Source: Marinosulfonomonas sp. (GTDB lineage Bacteria; Pseudomonadota; Alphaproteobacteria; Rhodobacterales; Rhodobacteraceae). From it: DNA of 5,239 nucleotides. The first letter of the stretch is position 1, and every line of letters begins with the position of its first letter. Positions 1 to 5,239 of this stretch are shown piece after piece. Where the stretch lies: NCBI GenBank assembly GCA_022712735.1, contig JAFLKA010000494.1:1-5239 (forward strand), in the 5' to 3' direction. Position numbers and translations under genes: made by a program. The notes under the pieces were generated by a model. It had not been told where the DNA came from and made no database searches. It saw only the letters and a list, made by a program, of their open reading frames with translations.

Positions 1-466
1 CGCCCGAGGCCATGATGTTGCGCTGGAACACTTCGGCATAGCCCGCCAGACTGGCAACACCTTCCTGAATCCGCGCACCACCGCTGTCATTCAACCCGAT
101 CACAGGCGCACCATTCTGCATCGCCATGTCCATGATCTTGCAGATTTTCTGCGCGTTGGTTTCCGACAATGACCCGCCAAACACGGTGAAATCCTGACTA
201 TAGACATACACCATACGCCCGTTGATCGTGCCCCAGCCAGTGATCACCCCGTCACCTGCATGCTGTTGTTTTTCCATACCAAAATCGGTGCAGCGATGCG
301 CCATGAACATGTCGAATTCTTCAAATGAATCCTCGTCCAGCAGCAAATCAATCCGCTCGCGCGCCGTCAGCTTGCCTTTGGAATGCTGCACTTTGATCCG
401 ACGTTCGCCACCGCCCATATGGGCCTCGCGGCGTCGGCCTTCCAGTTCTTGCAGGATATCTTTCAT
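1..466 (-). CDS. pccB: Propionyl-CoA carboxylase beta subunit (carboxyltransferase), N-terminal part
   Basis: This is a partial gene. It starts at an ATG at 466-464 and runs out of the window at base 1, so 155 of the family's roughly 510 residues are visible. The product is the carboxyltransferase subunit of biotin-dependent propionyl-CoA carboxylase. It moves the carboxyl group from biotin, carried on the alpha subunit PccA, to propionyl-CoA, making methylmalonyl-CoA in the cytoplasm. Visible family signatures are the N-terminal helix [12 protein letters not shown], the [14 protein letters not shown] segment (residues 31-44), [12 protein letters not shown] (91-102) and [14 protein letters not shown] (124-137), the last being part of the acyl-CoA/carboxybiotin pocket of the crotonase-like N domain. 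The start is fixed by a strong Shine-Dalgarno sequence 5 nt upstream. A TTTGCAAA regulator box lies about 75 bp upstream, and the gene for the matching regulator is nearby. An acetyl- or methylcrotonyl-CoA carboxylase is possible but less likely given these motifs and the pccR context. Confidence 0.95.
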   Translation of the reverse strand, partial: MKDILQELEGRRREAHMGGGERRIKVQHSKGKLTARERIDLLLDEDSFEEFDMFMAHRCTDFGMEKQQHAGDGVITGWGTINGRMVYVYSQDFTVFGGSLSETNAQKICKIMDMAMQNGAPVIGLNDSGGARIQEGVASLAGYAEVFQRNIMASG

Positions 467-471
467 CGGCA

Positions 472-478
472 CACCTCC
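472..478 (-). promoter_or_regulatory. Ribosome binding site of pccB
   Basis: Read on the minus strand this is GGAGGTG, 5 nt before the pccB ATG. It is close to the ideal anti-16S match and the strongest Shine-Dalgarno in the window. It decides the pccB start at 466 and suggests efficient translation, as expected for a highly used carboxylase. Confidence 0.85.
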
Positions 479-497
479 GGTTTTGGTTTTAAGGTAG

Positions 498-525
498 CCT
501 ATACGCCTCGCGCGGCAGAACAAAG
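498..525 (-). promoter_or_regulatory. Possible pccB promoter
   Basis: On the minus strand, TATAGG (503-498) is a plausible -10 element. A weak -35-like CTTTGT (525-520) lies 16 bp upstream. Transcription would begin near 491, giving a leader of about 25 nt that carries the ribosome binding site. The perfect TTTGCAAA box (540-547) would then be centred near -52, an activator-like position just upstream of -35. Both hexamers are weak matches, so the placement is tentative; a poor -35 is compatible with an activator-dependent promoter. Confidence 0.35.
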
Positions 526-539
526 CGGATTTCAGTAAA

Positions 540-603
540 TTTGCAAACCTCACCCACAACGCGGCCTGCGAACTGCAAATTTGCTAAGTTCACCCTGTGC
601 AAA
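540..603. promoter_or_regulatory. Predicted PccR/ScfR operator cluster between pccB and the MFS gene
   Basis: Four TTTGCAAA-like 8-mers lie in 64 bp of divergent intergenic DNA. They are TTTGCAAA at 540-547 (perfect palindrome), ACTGCAAA at 572-579 (6/8), TTTGCTAA at 580-587 (7/8) and TGTGCAAA at 596-603 (7/8). The two middle boxes abut and create the 10-bp palindrome GCAAATTTGC at 575-584. Established knowledge: PccR of Rhodobacter sphaeroides acts through repeated TTTGCAAA motifs upstream of pccB. Here the regulator gene is in the same locus, and the same 8-mer recurs upstream of it. Because the cluster lies between divergent genes, it could serve both pccB (left) and the transporter (right). 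Binding to the degenerate boxes is inferred. Confidence 0.8.
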
Positions 604-625
604 TACGCAGCCCTACCTCTGCGGC

Positions 626-631
626 TATAAT
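626..631 (+). promoter_or_regulatory. Candidate -10 element for the MFS gene
   Basis: A perfect TATAAT stands at 626-631. No recognisable -35 hexamer is found 16-18 bp upstream (the stretch around 602-609 reads AATACGCA). Initiation would fall near 638, downstream of the GTG at 597 and the ATG at 633. If used, this promoter forces translation from the ATG at 669. The TGTGCAAA box at 596-603 would then sit at about -35 to -42, where a bound regulator could either block or replace -35 recognition. Confidence 0.4.
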
Positions 632-668
632 AATGGACAATGTCAATCAAACCCGATACGCCGGATAT

Positions 669-1880
669 ATGACGCTAAAACCCGAGGTGCGGTATCTGGA
701 TCGCACCACACCCCCGCATATCTCGACCCTGATCCTGCTGGCCGCCCTGCCCGCGTTATCGATGAACATGTTCCTGCCCTCGATCCCTGCCATGGCGGAC
801 GACTTCAGCGTGGATTACCGCGTGATGCAGCTTTCAGTCTCGCTATATCTGGCGATGACAGCGATCCTGCAATTGCTGATCGGCCCGCTCTCTGATCGCT
901 ACGGCAGGCGTCCGATCATTCTTTTGGGCGGCGCAGTTTTCATCATCGCCACCCTGGGCTGCATCCTGTCACCAACCGCCGAAATCTTCCTCGGATTTCG
1001 CATGTTGCAGGCGGTGATTGCCACCGGCATGGCCCTGTCGCGCGCCGTGATCCGCGATATGGTGCCCGGGGCCGAGGCCGCCTCGATGATCGGATACGTC
1101 ACCATGGGCATGTCGCTGTCGCCCATGCTCGGCCCGCTGGTTGGCGGCATTCTGGATACATATTTCGGCTGGCAGTCCACGTTCTGGGTCCTGATGATCC
1201 TTGGCGTTATGCTCTTGGCCCTATCATGGGCCGATCTTGGTGAAACCTCGACCACCAAAAGCACAAGTTTCAGCGCCCAGTTCAAACAATACCCCGAACT
1301 TTTCCTTAGTCGACGGTTTTGGGGTTACGCGATGTCCGCCACCTTTGCAGCCGGTGCCTTTTTCGCCTATCTCGGCGGTGCGCCCTTTATCGGCAAGGAA
1401 CTGTTCCAGATGAACGCGATCTGGCTGGGCCTGTCCTTTGGCGCGGTTTCCGCCGGATATCTGGTCGGGAATTTTATCTCGGGGCGGTTTTCTACCCGCA
1501 TTGGCGTAAACCGGATGATCCTGTTTGGCACGGCCATCGCAACGCTCGGAATTTCCTGCTCGCTGACGCTGTTCTACCTCGGCTTTGGCTCGCCATTTGT
1601 GTTCTTTGCCTTCATGCCCACCGTGGGCCTTGGCAACGGTATGACCCTGCCCAACGCGAACGCCGGCATGTTGTCGGTCCGGCCCAGTCTGGCAGGGTCG
1701 GCGGCCGGTTTGGGCGGCGCATTGTTGGTCGGGGGCGGTGCTGCCATCGCGGCCCTTTCCGGCAGCCTGCTCACAGTTGAATCCGGCGCCTTCCCGCTGT
1801 TGTGGCTGATGGCGACATGCTCGGCCCTTAGCTTTGTGATGATCCTCTATGTGATCCGCCGCGAACGCGCGTTGTCATAA
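669..1880 (+). CDS. Bcr/CflA-family MFS transporter
   Basis: A 403-residue inner-membrane major facilitator protein, matching the usual length and 12-helix pattern of the Bcr/CflA drug-efflux branch (DHA1-type proton antiporters). Seen: TM1 with LPALSMNMFLPSIPAMADDF (residues 27-46), the typical Bcr/CflA opening; motif A GPLSDRYGRRP (72-82) in the loop between TM2 and TM3; R111 and Q114 in the motif B position of TM4; and the antiporter-type motif C GPLVGG (155-160) in TM5. The C-terminal half continues with hydrophobic segments to about residue 396. In-frame starts also exist at 597 (GTG) and 633 (ATG). I chose 669 because it leaves a short charged tail before TM1 as in relatives, and because 597 overlaps an operator box. 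None has a good Shine-Dalgarno. The gene lies between pccB and its regulator, with predicted regulator boxes at both ends, so a role in moving short organic acids or related metabolites is possible. The substrate cannot be read from the sequence. Confidence 0.9.
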   Translation: MTLKPEVRYLDRTTPPHISTLILLAALPALSMNMFLPSIPAMADDFSVDYRVMQLSVSLYLAMTAILQLLIGPLSDRYGRRPIILLGGAVFIIATLGCILSPTAEIFLGFRMLQAVIATGMALSRAVIRDMVPGAEAASMIGYVTMGMSLSPMLGPLVGGILDTYFGWQSTFWVLMILGVMLLALSWADLGETSTTKSTSFSAQFKQYPELFLSRRFWGYAMSATFAAGAFFAYLGGAPFIGKELFQMNAIWLGLSFGAVSAGYLVGNFISGRFSTRIGVNRMILFGTAIATLGISCSLTLFYLGFGSPFVFFAFMPTVGLGNGMTLPNANAGMLSVRPSLAGSAAGLGGALLVGGGAAIAALSGSLLTVESGAFPLLWLMATCSALSFVMILYVIRRERALS

Positions 1881-1883
1881 GGC

Positions 1884-1913
1884 TTGCGACTTATAGTTTG
1901 CAAAGCCTAAGAT
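1884..1913 (+). promoter_or_regulatory. Possible pccR promoter
   Basis: TTGCGA (1884-1889) and TAAGAT (1908-1913) are separated by 18 bp, each matching 4 of 6 consensus bases. Initiation near 1920 would give a leader of about 30 nt. The perfect TTTGCAAA box at 1897-1904 lies inside the spacer, where binding would block RNA polymerase, as expected for negative autoregulation. The weak hexamers make this tentative. Confidence 0.35.
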
Positions 1914-1934
1914 GGCATATCGCAAATCTGCAAA
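1897..1934. promoter_or_regulatory. Predicted PccR/ScfR operator upstream of pccR
   Basis: The 70-bp gap between the transporter and pccR contains a perfect TTTGCAAA palindrome at 1897-1904. It is followed by two abutted degenerate copies, ATCGCAAA (1919-1926, 6/8) and TCTGCAAA (1927-1934, 7/8). The pattern of one perfect box plus an abutted pair mirrors the cluster upstream of pccB. It suggests that the regulator controls its own gene, which is common among ScfR/RamB-type regulators. The sites are seen; the binding is inferred. Confidence 0.75.
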
Positions 1935-1950
1935 CCGCTAGGCACCCATC

Positions 1951-3357
1951 ATGGCCACCCAGAAACTATACGCAGGCGTTAAGCTGCGCGAGGTCCGCAC
2001 CGGCCTGAACCTGACCCAAAAAGCATTCGCCGAAAGGCTGGGCGTGTCTCTGCCCTATCTGAACCAGATGGAGAACAACAACCGCCCCGTCAGCACTGGC
2101 GTGGTTCTGGCGCTGGCGCATGAATTCGGCTTTGACGTGACCGAATTATCGGTAGGCGATAGCGAACGCATGGTCACAGACATGCGCGAGGCATTGGCCG
2201 ATCCGGTGTTCGCCGACGCCACCCCGCCCTTGGCCGATCTGCGCCTGACCGCCTCGAACGCCCCCGCCCTTGCGCGGGCCTTTCTGGAGTTGCACCGCGC
2301 TTACCGCCAAACCCACGAGCGGCTGGCGTCATTGGACGAAGCATTGGGGCGCGAGGACGCCCGTGTGCAGCCCAGCCCGTGGGAAGAGGTGCGCGATTTC
2401 TTTCACTATTGCGACAATTATATTGATGCGGTGGACCATGCGGCGGAACATTTTGCAGATATCGCACAACAGGCAAATCTGACCCTGCGCCAGCACGCCG
2501 AACAGGTCTTGCGCCCACACGGCATTGTTTTGCAGTTCACCGACAGCGAGATCTTGCGCGATTATAATATGCAAACCGGCGACCTGACCCTGTCCACGCG
2601 CCCGCCCCGCGCCACACAGGATTTCCAGCTGTTGATCCAAGTCGCGCTGATCACCCAAAACCAGCTGATCGAGGCCACCCTCGATCTGGCCCGCTTCCAG
2701 ACCGACGCCGCGCGTGCCATCGCCAAAATCGGGCTGGCAAACTATTTTGCCGGTGCCGCGATGCTGCCGTATCGCCGTTTTCTGGCCGCCGCCCACGATG
2801 TGCGCCATGATCTCGAGGTTCTGGCAGACAGGTTCGGGGCCTCGGTCGAACAGGTGGCGCACCGTTTGTCCACCCTGCAACGCCCCGGCGCCAAGGGCAT
2901 TCCGTTCTTCTTTGTGCGGGTTGATCAGGCAGGCACCATCACCAAACGCCATTCCGCCACACGGCTGCAATTTGCCCGTTTCGGCGGCGCATGCCCGCTG
3001 TGGAACGTGCATCAGGCGTTTGAAACCCCTGGCAGGTTTTTGCGCCAATTGGCCGAAACCCCCGACGGGGTGCGGTATTTCTGTCTGGCCCGCGATGTGT
3101 CCAAATCCGGCGGTTCCTTTAAGGCCCCAGTGCGCCGGTACGCCATCGGATTGGGCTGCGAAGTGAAACACGCCAATGCTGTGGTTTACGCCGATGATCT
3201 GATCGGCGGAAAACAACAAACCTTCGAGCCCATCGGCATTTCCTGCCGGATATGCGAGCGCGAAAGCTGCCATCAACGCTCGGTCCCGCCATTGGAGCGC
3301 CGCCTAAAGGTAGACCCGAACACCCGCGGCGTGCTGCCCTATGTGGTTGAACCCTGA
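1951..3357 (+). CDS. pccR: ScfR-family short-chain fatty acyl-CoA regulator, PccR-like
   Basis: A 468-residue cytoplasmic transcription factor of the XRE superfamily, the usual ScfR size. An N-terminal helix-turn-helix spans about residues 8-65; LTQKAFAERLGVSLPYLNQM (21-40) holds the turn and recognition helix. A linker follows (about 70-150). Next comes an IrrE/ImmA-like region (about 155-275) in which the metallopeptidase HExxH is absent; its place is taken by IGLANYFAGAAMLPY (260-274), as in ScfR proteins, so it is a sensory rather than proteolytic fold. The C-terminal ScfR domain (about 280-468) carries FFFVRVD (319-325) and a cysteine cluster at C432, C435 and C440 within ISCRICERESCHQR. 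Known family role: sensing short-chain acyl-CoA and controlling propionyl-CoA carboxylase (PccR) or glyoxylate and methylcitrate genes (RamB, PrpR types). Proximity to pccB and the TTTGCAAA boxes favours the PccR assignment. The start at 1951 gives a complete HTH; its Shine-Dalgarno is weak. The stop overlaps the next gene. Confidence 0.9.
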   Translation: MATQKLYAGVKLREVRTGLNLTQKAFAERLGVSLPYLNQMENNNRPVSTGVVLALAHEFGFDVTELSVGDSERMVTDMREALADPVFADATPPLADLRLTASNAPALARAFLELHRAYRQTHERLASLDEALGREDARVQPSPWEEVRDFFHYCDNYIDAVDHAAEHFADIAQQANLTLRQHAEQVLRPHGIVLQFTDSEILRDYNMQTGDLTLSTRPPRATQDFQLLIQVALITQNQLIEATLDLARFQTDAARAIAKIGLANYFAGAAMLPYRRFLAAAHDVRHDLEVLADRFGASVEQVAHRLSTLQRPGAKGIPFFFVRVDQAGTITKRHSATRLQFARFGGACPLWNVHQAFETPGRFLRQLAETPDGVRYFCLARDVSKSGGSFKAPVRRYAIGLGCEVKHANAVVYADDLIGGKQQTFEPIGISCRICERESCHQRSVPPLERRLKVDPNTRGVLPYVVEP

Positions 3358-4163
3358 TGCTGAAGATCATTGGCATCACCAGCATTTTGGCGTTTGGGTT
3401 TCTCGGGCTCTCTGGCCCGACCGAACGGATGATGGTCTATCCGTTTGATACCACGCAGATCAGCCCCGCAAACGCTGGCGTGCCAAAAATGCGCGAGGTA
3501 TTGTTTGAAAGCGGCGGCGAAACATTGGTGCTTTGGGTGGCCAAACCCAAGGCGGGCAAAGCCACAATCCTCTATTTCCACGGCAACGCCGGAAATCTCG
3601 CCAACCGCGCGCCGCGGTTTCAAACATTCCTGGACCGCGGGTTTGGTGTGGTGGCTATGGCCTATCGTGGGTCAAGCGGCAGCACCGGCACCCCGTCACA
3701 ACAGGATATCATCAAGGACGCCGTAAACGTCTATATGTCGATGCCTCAACTCGCCGGTGACAGCGCGGTGATATTCTATGGCGAGAGCCTTGGCACCGGG
3801 GTCGCGGTTTTAAGCGCTGGCAGCAAAGCTATGTCGGGCAATATGCCTGACGCCATCGTGCTCGAGTCGCCCTATACCTCGATCACCGATGTGGCCCGCC
3901 ACGCCTATCCGCAACTGGGCAGTGCGGTGAATGTGTTGAAAAATAAATGGCCGACCAAGGACTGGATCGGGGGTCTGGACATCCCGCTGCTGGTTCTGCA
4001 CGGAACCAAAGACGCGCTGATCCCGATTGAAATGGGGCGCGAAGTGTTCGACCTTTCACCCGTCACAGCCAAAACCTTTTTTGCCGTCAGGGGTGCTGGC
4101 CATAACAATGTCTGGCAACCAGAGGCACAAACCGCTCTGTTCTGGTTTTTAAACCGTTTCTAG
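3357..4163 (+). CDS. Alpha/beta hydrolase (ABHD17/Bem46-like serine hydrolase)
   Basis: A 268-residue hydrolase whose ATG overlaps the pccR stop by one base (TGATG), implying translational coupling and a shared transcript. The N-terminus (residues 2-19) is hydrophobic and may act as a signal or membrane anchor, placing the enzyme at the inner membrane or in the periplasm. Family features seen: the oxyanion-hole motif FHGNAGN (74-80); nucleophile elbow GESLGTG with Ser144; acid Asp219 in LHGTKDALIP (214-223); and His249 in GAGHNN. Together these form a complete Ser-Asp-His triad. The YRGSSGSTGTPS stretch (103-114) is also typical of the Bem46/ABHD17 group. Members are esterases or thioesterases with varied, mostly unknown substrates, so no specific reaction is assigned. 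The position after an acyl-CoA-responsive regulator makes acyl ester or thioester hydrolysis conceivable, but this is guesswork. Confidence 0.88.
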   Translation: MLKIIGITSILAFGFLGLSGPTERMMVYPFDTTQISPANAGVPKMREVLFESGGETLVLWVAKPKAGKATILYFHGNAGNLANRAPRFQTFLDRGFGVVAMAYRGSSGSTGTPSQQDIIKDAVNVYMSMPQLAGDSAVIFYGESLGTGVAVLSAGSKAMSGNMPDAIVLESPYTSITDVARHAYPQLGSAVNVLKNKWPTKDWIGGLDIPLLVLHGTKDALIPIEMGREVFDLSPVTAKTFFAVRGAGHNNVWQPEAQTALFWFLNRF

Positions 4164-4175
4164 ACTGGAACACGG

Positions 4176-4208
4176 TTCAGGCCCCGCAGGCAAGCCACGG
4201 AGCCTGAA
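4176..4208 (+). terminator. Weak inverted repeat between convergent genes
   Basis: TTCAGGC (4176-4182) pairs with GCCTGAA (4202-4208), a perfect 7-bp stem with a 19-nt loop, just after the hydrolase stop. There is no T tract, so it does not look like a classical intrinsic terminator. A further 10-bp palindrome, GGCCTAGGCC, lies at 4217-4226 across the stop codon of the facing gene. Either could help end transcription in this 56-bp convergent gap, with low certainty. Confidence 0.25.
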
Positions 4209-4219
4209 GTGAATTAGGC

Positions 4220-4456
4220 CTAGGCCAACAGCATCGACCAGATCTCGTCCTTGATCGCCAGCCGCTGTTTGCGCATTTCGGCCATATGCAGATCATCCGT
4301 CGGCTCCACATCGGTTTCGGCGCGGTGAACGGCGCGGTTGATCTCGTGATATTCGTCAAACAGCTTGGCGAAATGGGCGTCTGATTGCTTCATCTTGCTC
4401 ATTTGCTCTACGCGGTCGGGGAATTCTTCGGCCAATTCATGGGGGGTGTGTGACAT
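4220..4456 (-). CDS. DUF465/YdcH-like small protein
   Basis: A 78-residue soluble, highly charged, helical protein of the DUF465 (YdcH/SlyX-like) type, widespread in Proteobacteria and close to the usual 70-80 residue length. Seen: an N-terminal segment with HELAEEFPDR (residues 6-15), then the family-typical DAHFAKLFDEYHEINRAVHR (26-45), followed by a second helix ending in RKQRLAIKDEI (62-72). The two long helices suggest a coiled-coil hairpin. No cysteine, signal peptide or catalytic motif is present, and the molecular function of the family is unknown. The start is supported by AGGAAA about 4 nt upstream on the minus strand. The gene follows the nuclease gene by a 71-nt gap on the same strand, so it may have its own promoter, though I see no convincing one. 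Confidence 0.9.
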   Translation of the reverse strand: MSHTPHELAEEFPDRVEQMSKMKQSDAHFAKLFDEYHEINRAVHRAETDVEPTDDLHMAEMRKQRLAIKDEIWSMLLA

Positions 4457-4527
4457 ACGGTTTCCTTTTCTGTCCTGTTTTCTGGACCAACCTTAGGGTC
4501 GCATCATGCCGCCCGCTTTGATCCTGA

Positions 4528-5028
4528 TCAGTTTTCGCGTTTTGAGCGGCGAAATTCCGCAGGCGGCACCACCTTGGCGACCCACAGCCCGCGTCCTGCC
4601 ACAATTGCAGCCTTTTCAACCCCGATATAGTCGCGCGAATAATGGGCATAGGAAAACACGATACCGCCGCGCACCAGCATCTGCGCCAAATCCTCATCCC
4701 CCAGATAACACCGCGCCACCATGCGCCCGTATCTGTCATAGGTCCGTTTGACACAGCGCAATTCCTGCCCCTTCAGGATGCCGCGCACCTGATCACGCGA
4801 CCAGCGCCCACAAGCCCAGTCAGTGCCATCCGGCATTTCGCAAGTCTGGTCCATTTCCGGTGCATCCACCCCGAACAGGCGGATTTTGGTGCCCGCGACG
4901 GTGAAAGTATCGCCGTCATGCACATAAGCACTGCCCTGCACGTCCGTTTGGGTGGGCGACAGGTCGACGCTGCGCATCGCGGTATAAATACCGCCTGCCA
5001 ACAGCAAGGTGAAAATCCAGCGCATCAT
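4528..5028 (-). CDS. Staphylococcal nuclease (thermonuclease) family protein, exported or anchored
   Basis: A 166-residue protein with an N-terminal hydrophobic segment (about residues 3-17) and no clear signal-peptidase site. It is probably exported to the periplasm or tethered to the inner membrane. The remainder is one SNase/OB-fold domain (about 32-155). Calcium and catalytic positions are recognisable: VHDGDTF (36-42, D38 and D40), IRLFGVDAPE (49-58, with R50 and E58 matching Arg35 and Glu43 of the S. aureus enzyme) and DRYGRMVA (98-105, R102 matching Arg87). The active site therefore looks intact, for calcium-dependent phosphodiester cleavage of DNA or RNA. Four cysteines (63, 73, 92, 107) could form disulfides outside the cytoplasm. 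The ATG at 5028 directly abuts AGGGG; the next ATG (5025) is 3 nt further and could also serve. It begins 3 nt after the stop of the upstream oxidoreductase, so the two are very likely co-transcribed. Confidence 0.9.
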   Translation of the reverse strand: MMRWIFTLLLAGGIYTAMRSVDLSPTQTDVQGSAYVHDGDTFTVAGTKIRLFGVDAPEMDQTCEMPDGTDWACGRWSRDQVRGILKGQELRCVKRTYDRYGRMVARCYLGDEDLAQMLVRGGIVFSYAHYSRDYIGVEKAAIVAGRGLWVAKVVPPAEFRRSKREN

Positions 5029-5031
5029 CCC

Positions 5032-5239
5032 CTAGCGTTGTGCAGTTTTCCAATCGGGATGCAACCACGGCTCGTCATTAACGGCGGCCAACATGCCACG
5101 CCCCAGAATATGATCCGCCGCTTTTTCGCCGGTCATAATGCTGGGCGCATTCAGGTTACCGTTGGTAATGCGCGGGAAAATGCTGCTGTCGGCCAACCGC
5201 AGCCCCTGCACCCCGATCACACGGCATTCAGGGTCAACA
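5032..5239 (-). CDS. GMC-family FAD oxidoreductase (choline dehydrogenase-like), C-terminal end
   Basis: Only the last 68 residues are in the window; the gene enters from the right edge and stops at TAG (5034-5032). The frame shows the classical GMC oxidoreductase C-terminus: [19 protein letters not shown] followed by [13 protein letters not shown] and [11 protein letters not shown]. The GLRLADSS segment is the conserved FAD-contacting end region. The second Asn of GNLN probably corresponds to the Asn of the His/Asn catalytic pair. Relatives oxidise alcohols such as choline, polyethylene glycol or aliphatic alcohols. The substrate-determining parts and the Rossmann FAD motif lie outside the window, so choline dehydrogenase (betA) cannot be distinguished from other alcohol dehydrogenases of the family. 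The 3' end carries the Shine-Dalgarno of the following nuclease gene, indicating an operon. Confidence 0.92.
   Translation of the reverse strand, partial: VDPECRVIGVQGLRLADSSIFPRITNGNLNAPSIMTGEKAADHILGRGMLAAVNDEPWLHPDWKTAQR

Noticed and set aside
222..497. Plus-strand open frame of 91 codons opposite pccB.
   Set aside because: It is a Ser/Pro-rich shadow of the pccB frame, and pccB shows clear carboxyltransferase motifs.
581..895. Plus-strand frame overlapping the MFS start.
   Set aside because: It begins inside the operator cluster at a non-ATG codon and runs out of frame through the first transmembrane helices of the transporter; no family features.
2568..2575. TATGCAAA (7/8 match to the regulator box) inside pccR.
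   Set aside because: It is a single isolated copy within coding sequence; a match of this quality is expected by chance and it lacks partner boxes.
2329..3276. Long open frame of 315 codons on the minus strand inside pccR.
   Set aside because: It is antisense to a well-supported ScfR gene, has a low-complexity shadow composition rich in Gly, Ala, Gln and His, and no recognisable domain. High-GC genes often leave such open antisense frames.
4176..4226. Inverted repeat and GGCCTAGGCC palindrome as a possible attachment site or mobile element border.
   Set aside because: The repeats are short, not flanked by direct repeats or integrase genes, and the neighbouring genes are ordinary chromosomal ones.
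4457..4527. Gap between the nuclease and DUF465 genes searched for a small RNA, riboswitch or terminator.
   Set aside because: Only the ribosome binding site for the DUF465 gene stands out; no stable hairpin with a T tract or convincing promoter is seen.

Overview
The window looks like chromosome of a marine or soil alphaproteobacterium of the Rhodobacteraceae (roseobacter/Rhodobacter group). The grounds are moderately high GC, protein signatures typical of that family, and a gene set centred on propionyl-CoA carboxylase and its ScfR-family regulator. That regulatory pair has been studied in Rhodobacter sphaeroides, where PccR controls pccB. The assignment rests on recognition of protein motifs, not on a database search.

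Layout. The left edge (1-466, minus) is the N-terminal third of pccB, the carboxyltransferase beta subunit of propionyl-CoA carboxylase. It runs leftwards out of the window. A divergent control region (467-668) follows, with a perfect TTTGCAAA box, an abutted pair of degenerate boxes and a fourth box. It separates pccB from a plus-strand Bcr/CflA-type MFS transporter (669-1880). A 70-bp gap holding a second TTTGCAAA box cluster leads into pccR (1951-3357), the predicted short-chain fatty acyl-CoA-sensing regulator. pccR overlaps by one base (TGATG) with an alpha/beta hydrolase (3357-4163). The right side is a minus-strand block converging on the hydrolase: a DUF465/YdcH-like small protein (4220-4456), an exported or anchored staphylococcal-nuclease homologue (4528-5028), and the C-terminal end of a GMC (choline dehydrogenase-like) oxidoreductase (5032-5239) that enters from outside the window.

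How it may work together. In the known system the ScfR regulator senses short-chain acyl-CoA status and binds TTTGCAAA-type sites in front of pccB, so that propionyl-CoA is carboxylated into the methylmalonyl-CoA route. Here the same box type sits in front of pccB, the MFS gene and pccR itself. This suggests a compact autoregulated unit in which an MFS transporter, and perhaps the translationally coupled hydrolase, joins the propionyl-CoA response. That extension is inference. The right-hand minus-strand genes show no boxes and appear unrelated.

I see no RNA genes, insertion sequences, CRISPR arrays or phage genes. The window is largely ordinary core chromosome; the most interesting part is the operator architecture and the transporter enclosed between pccB and its regulator.
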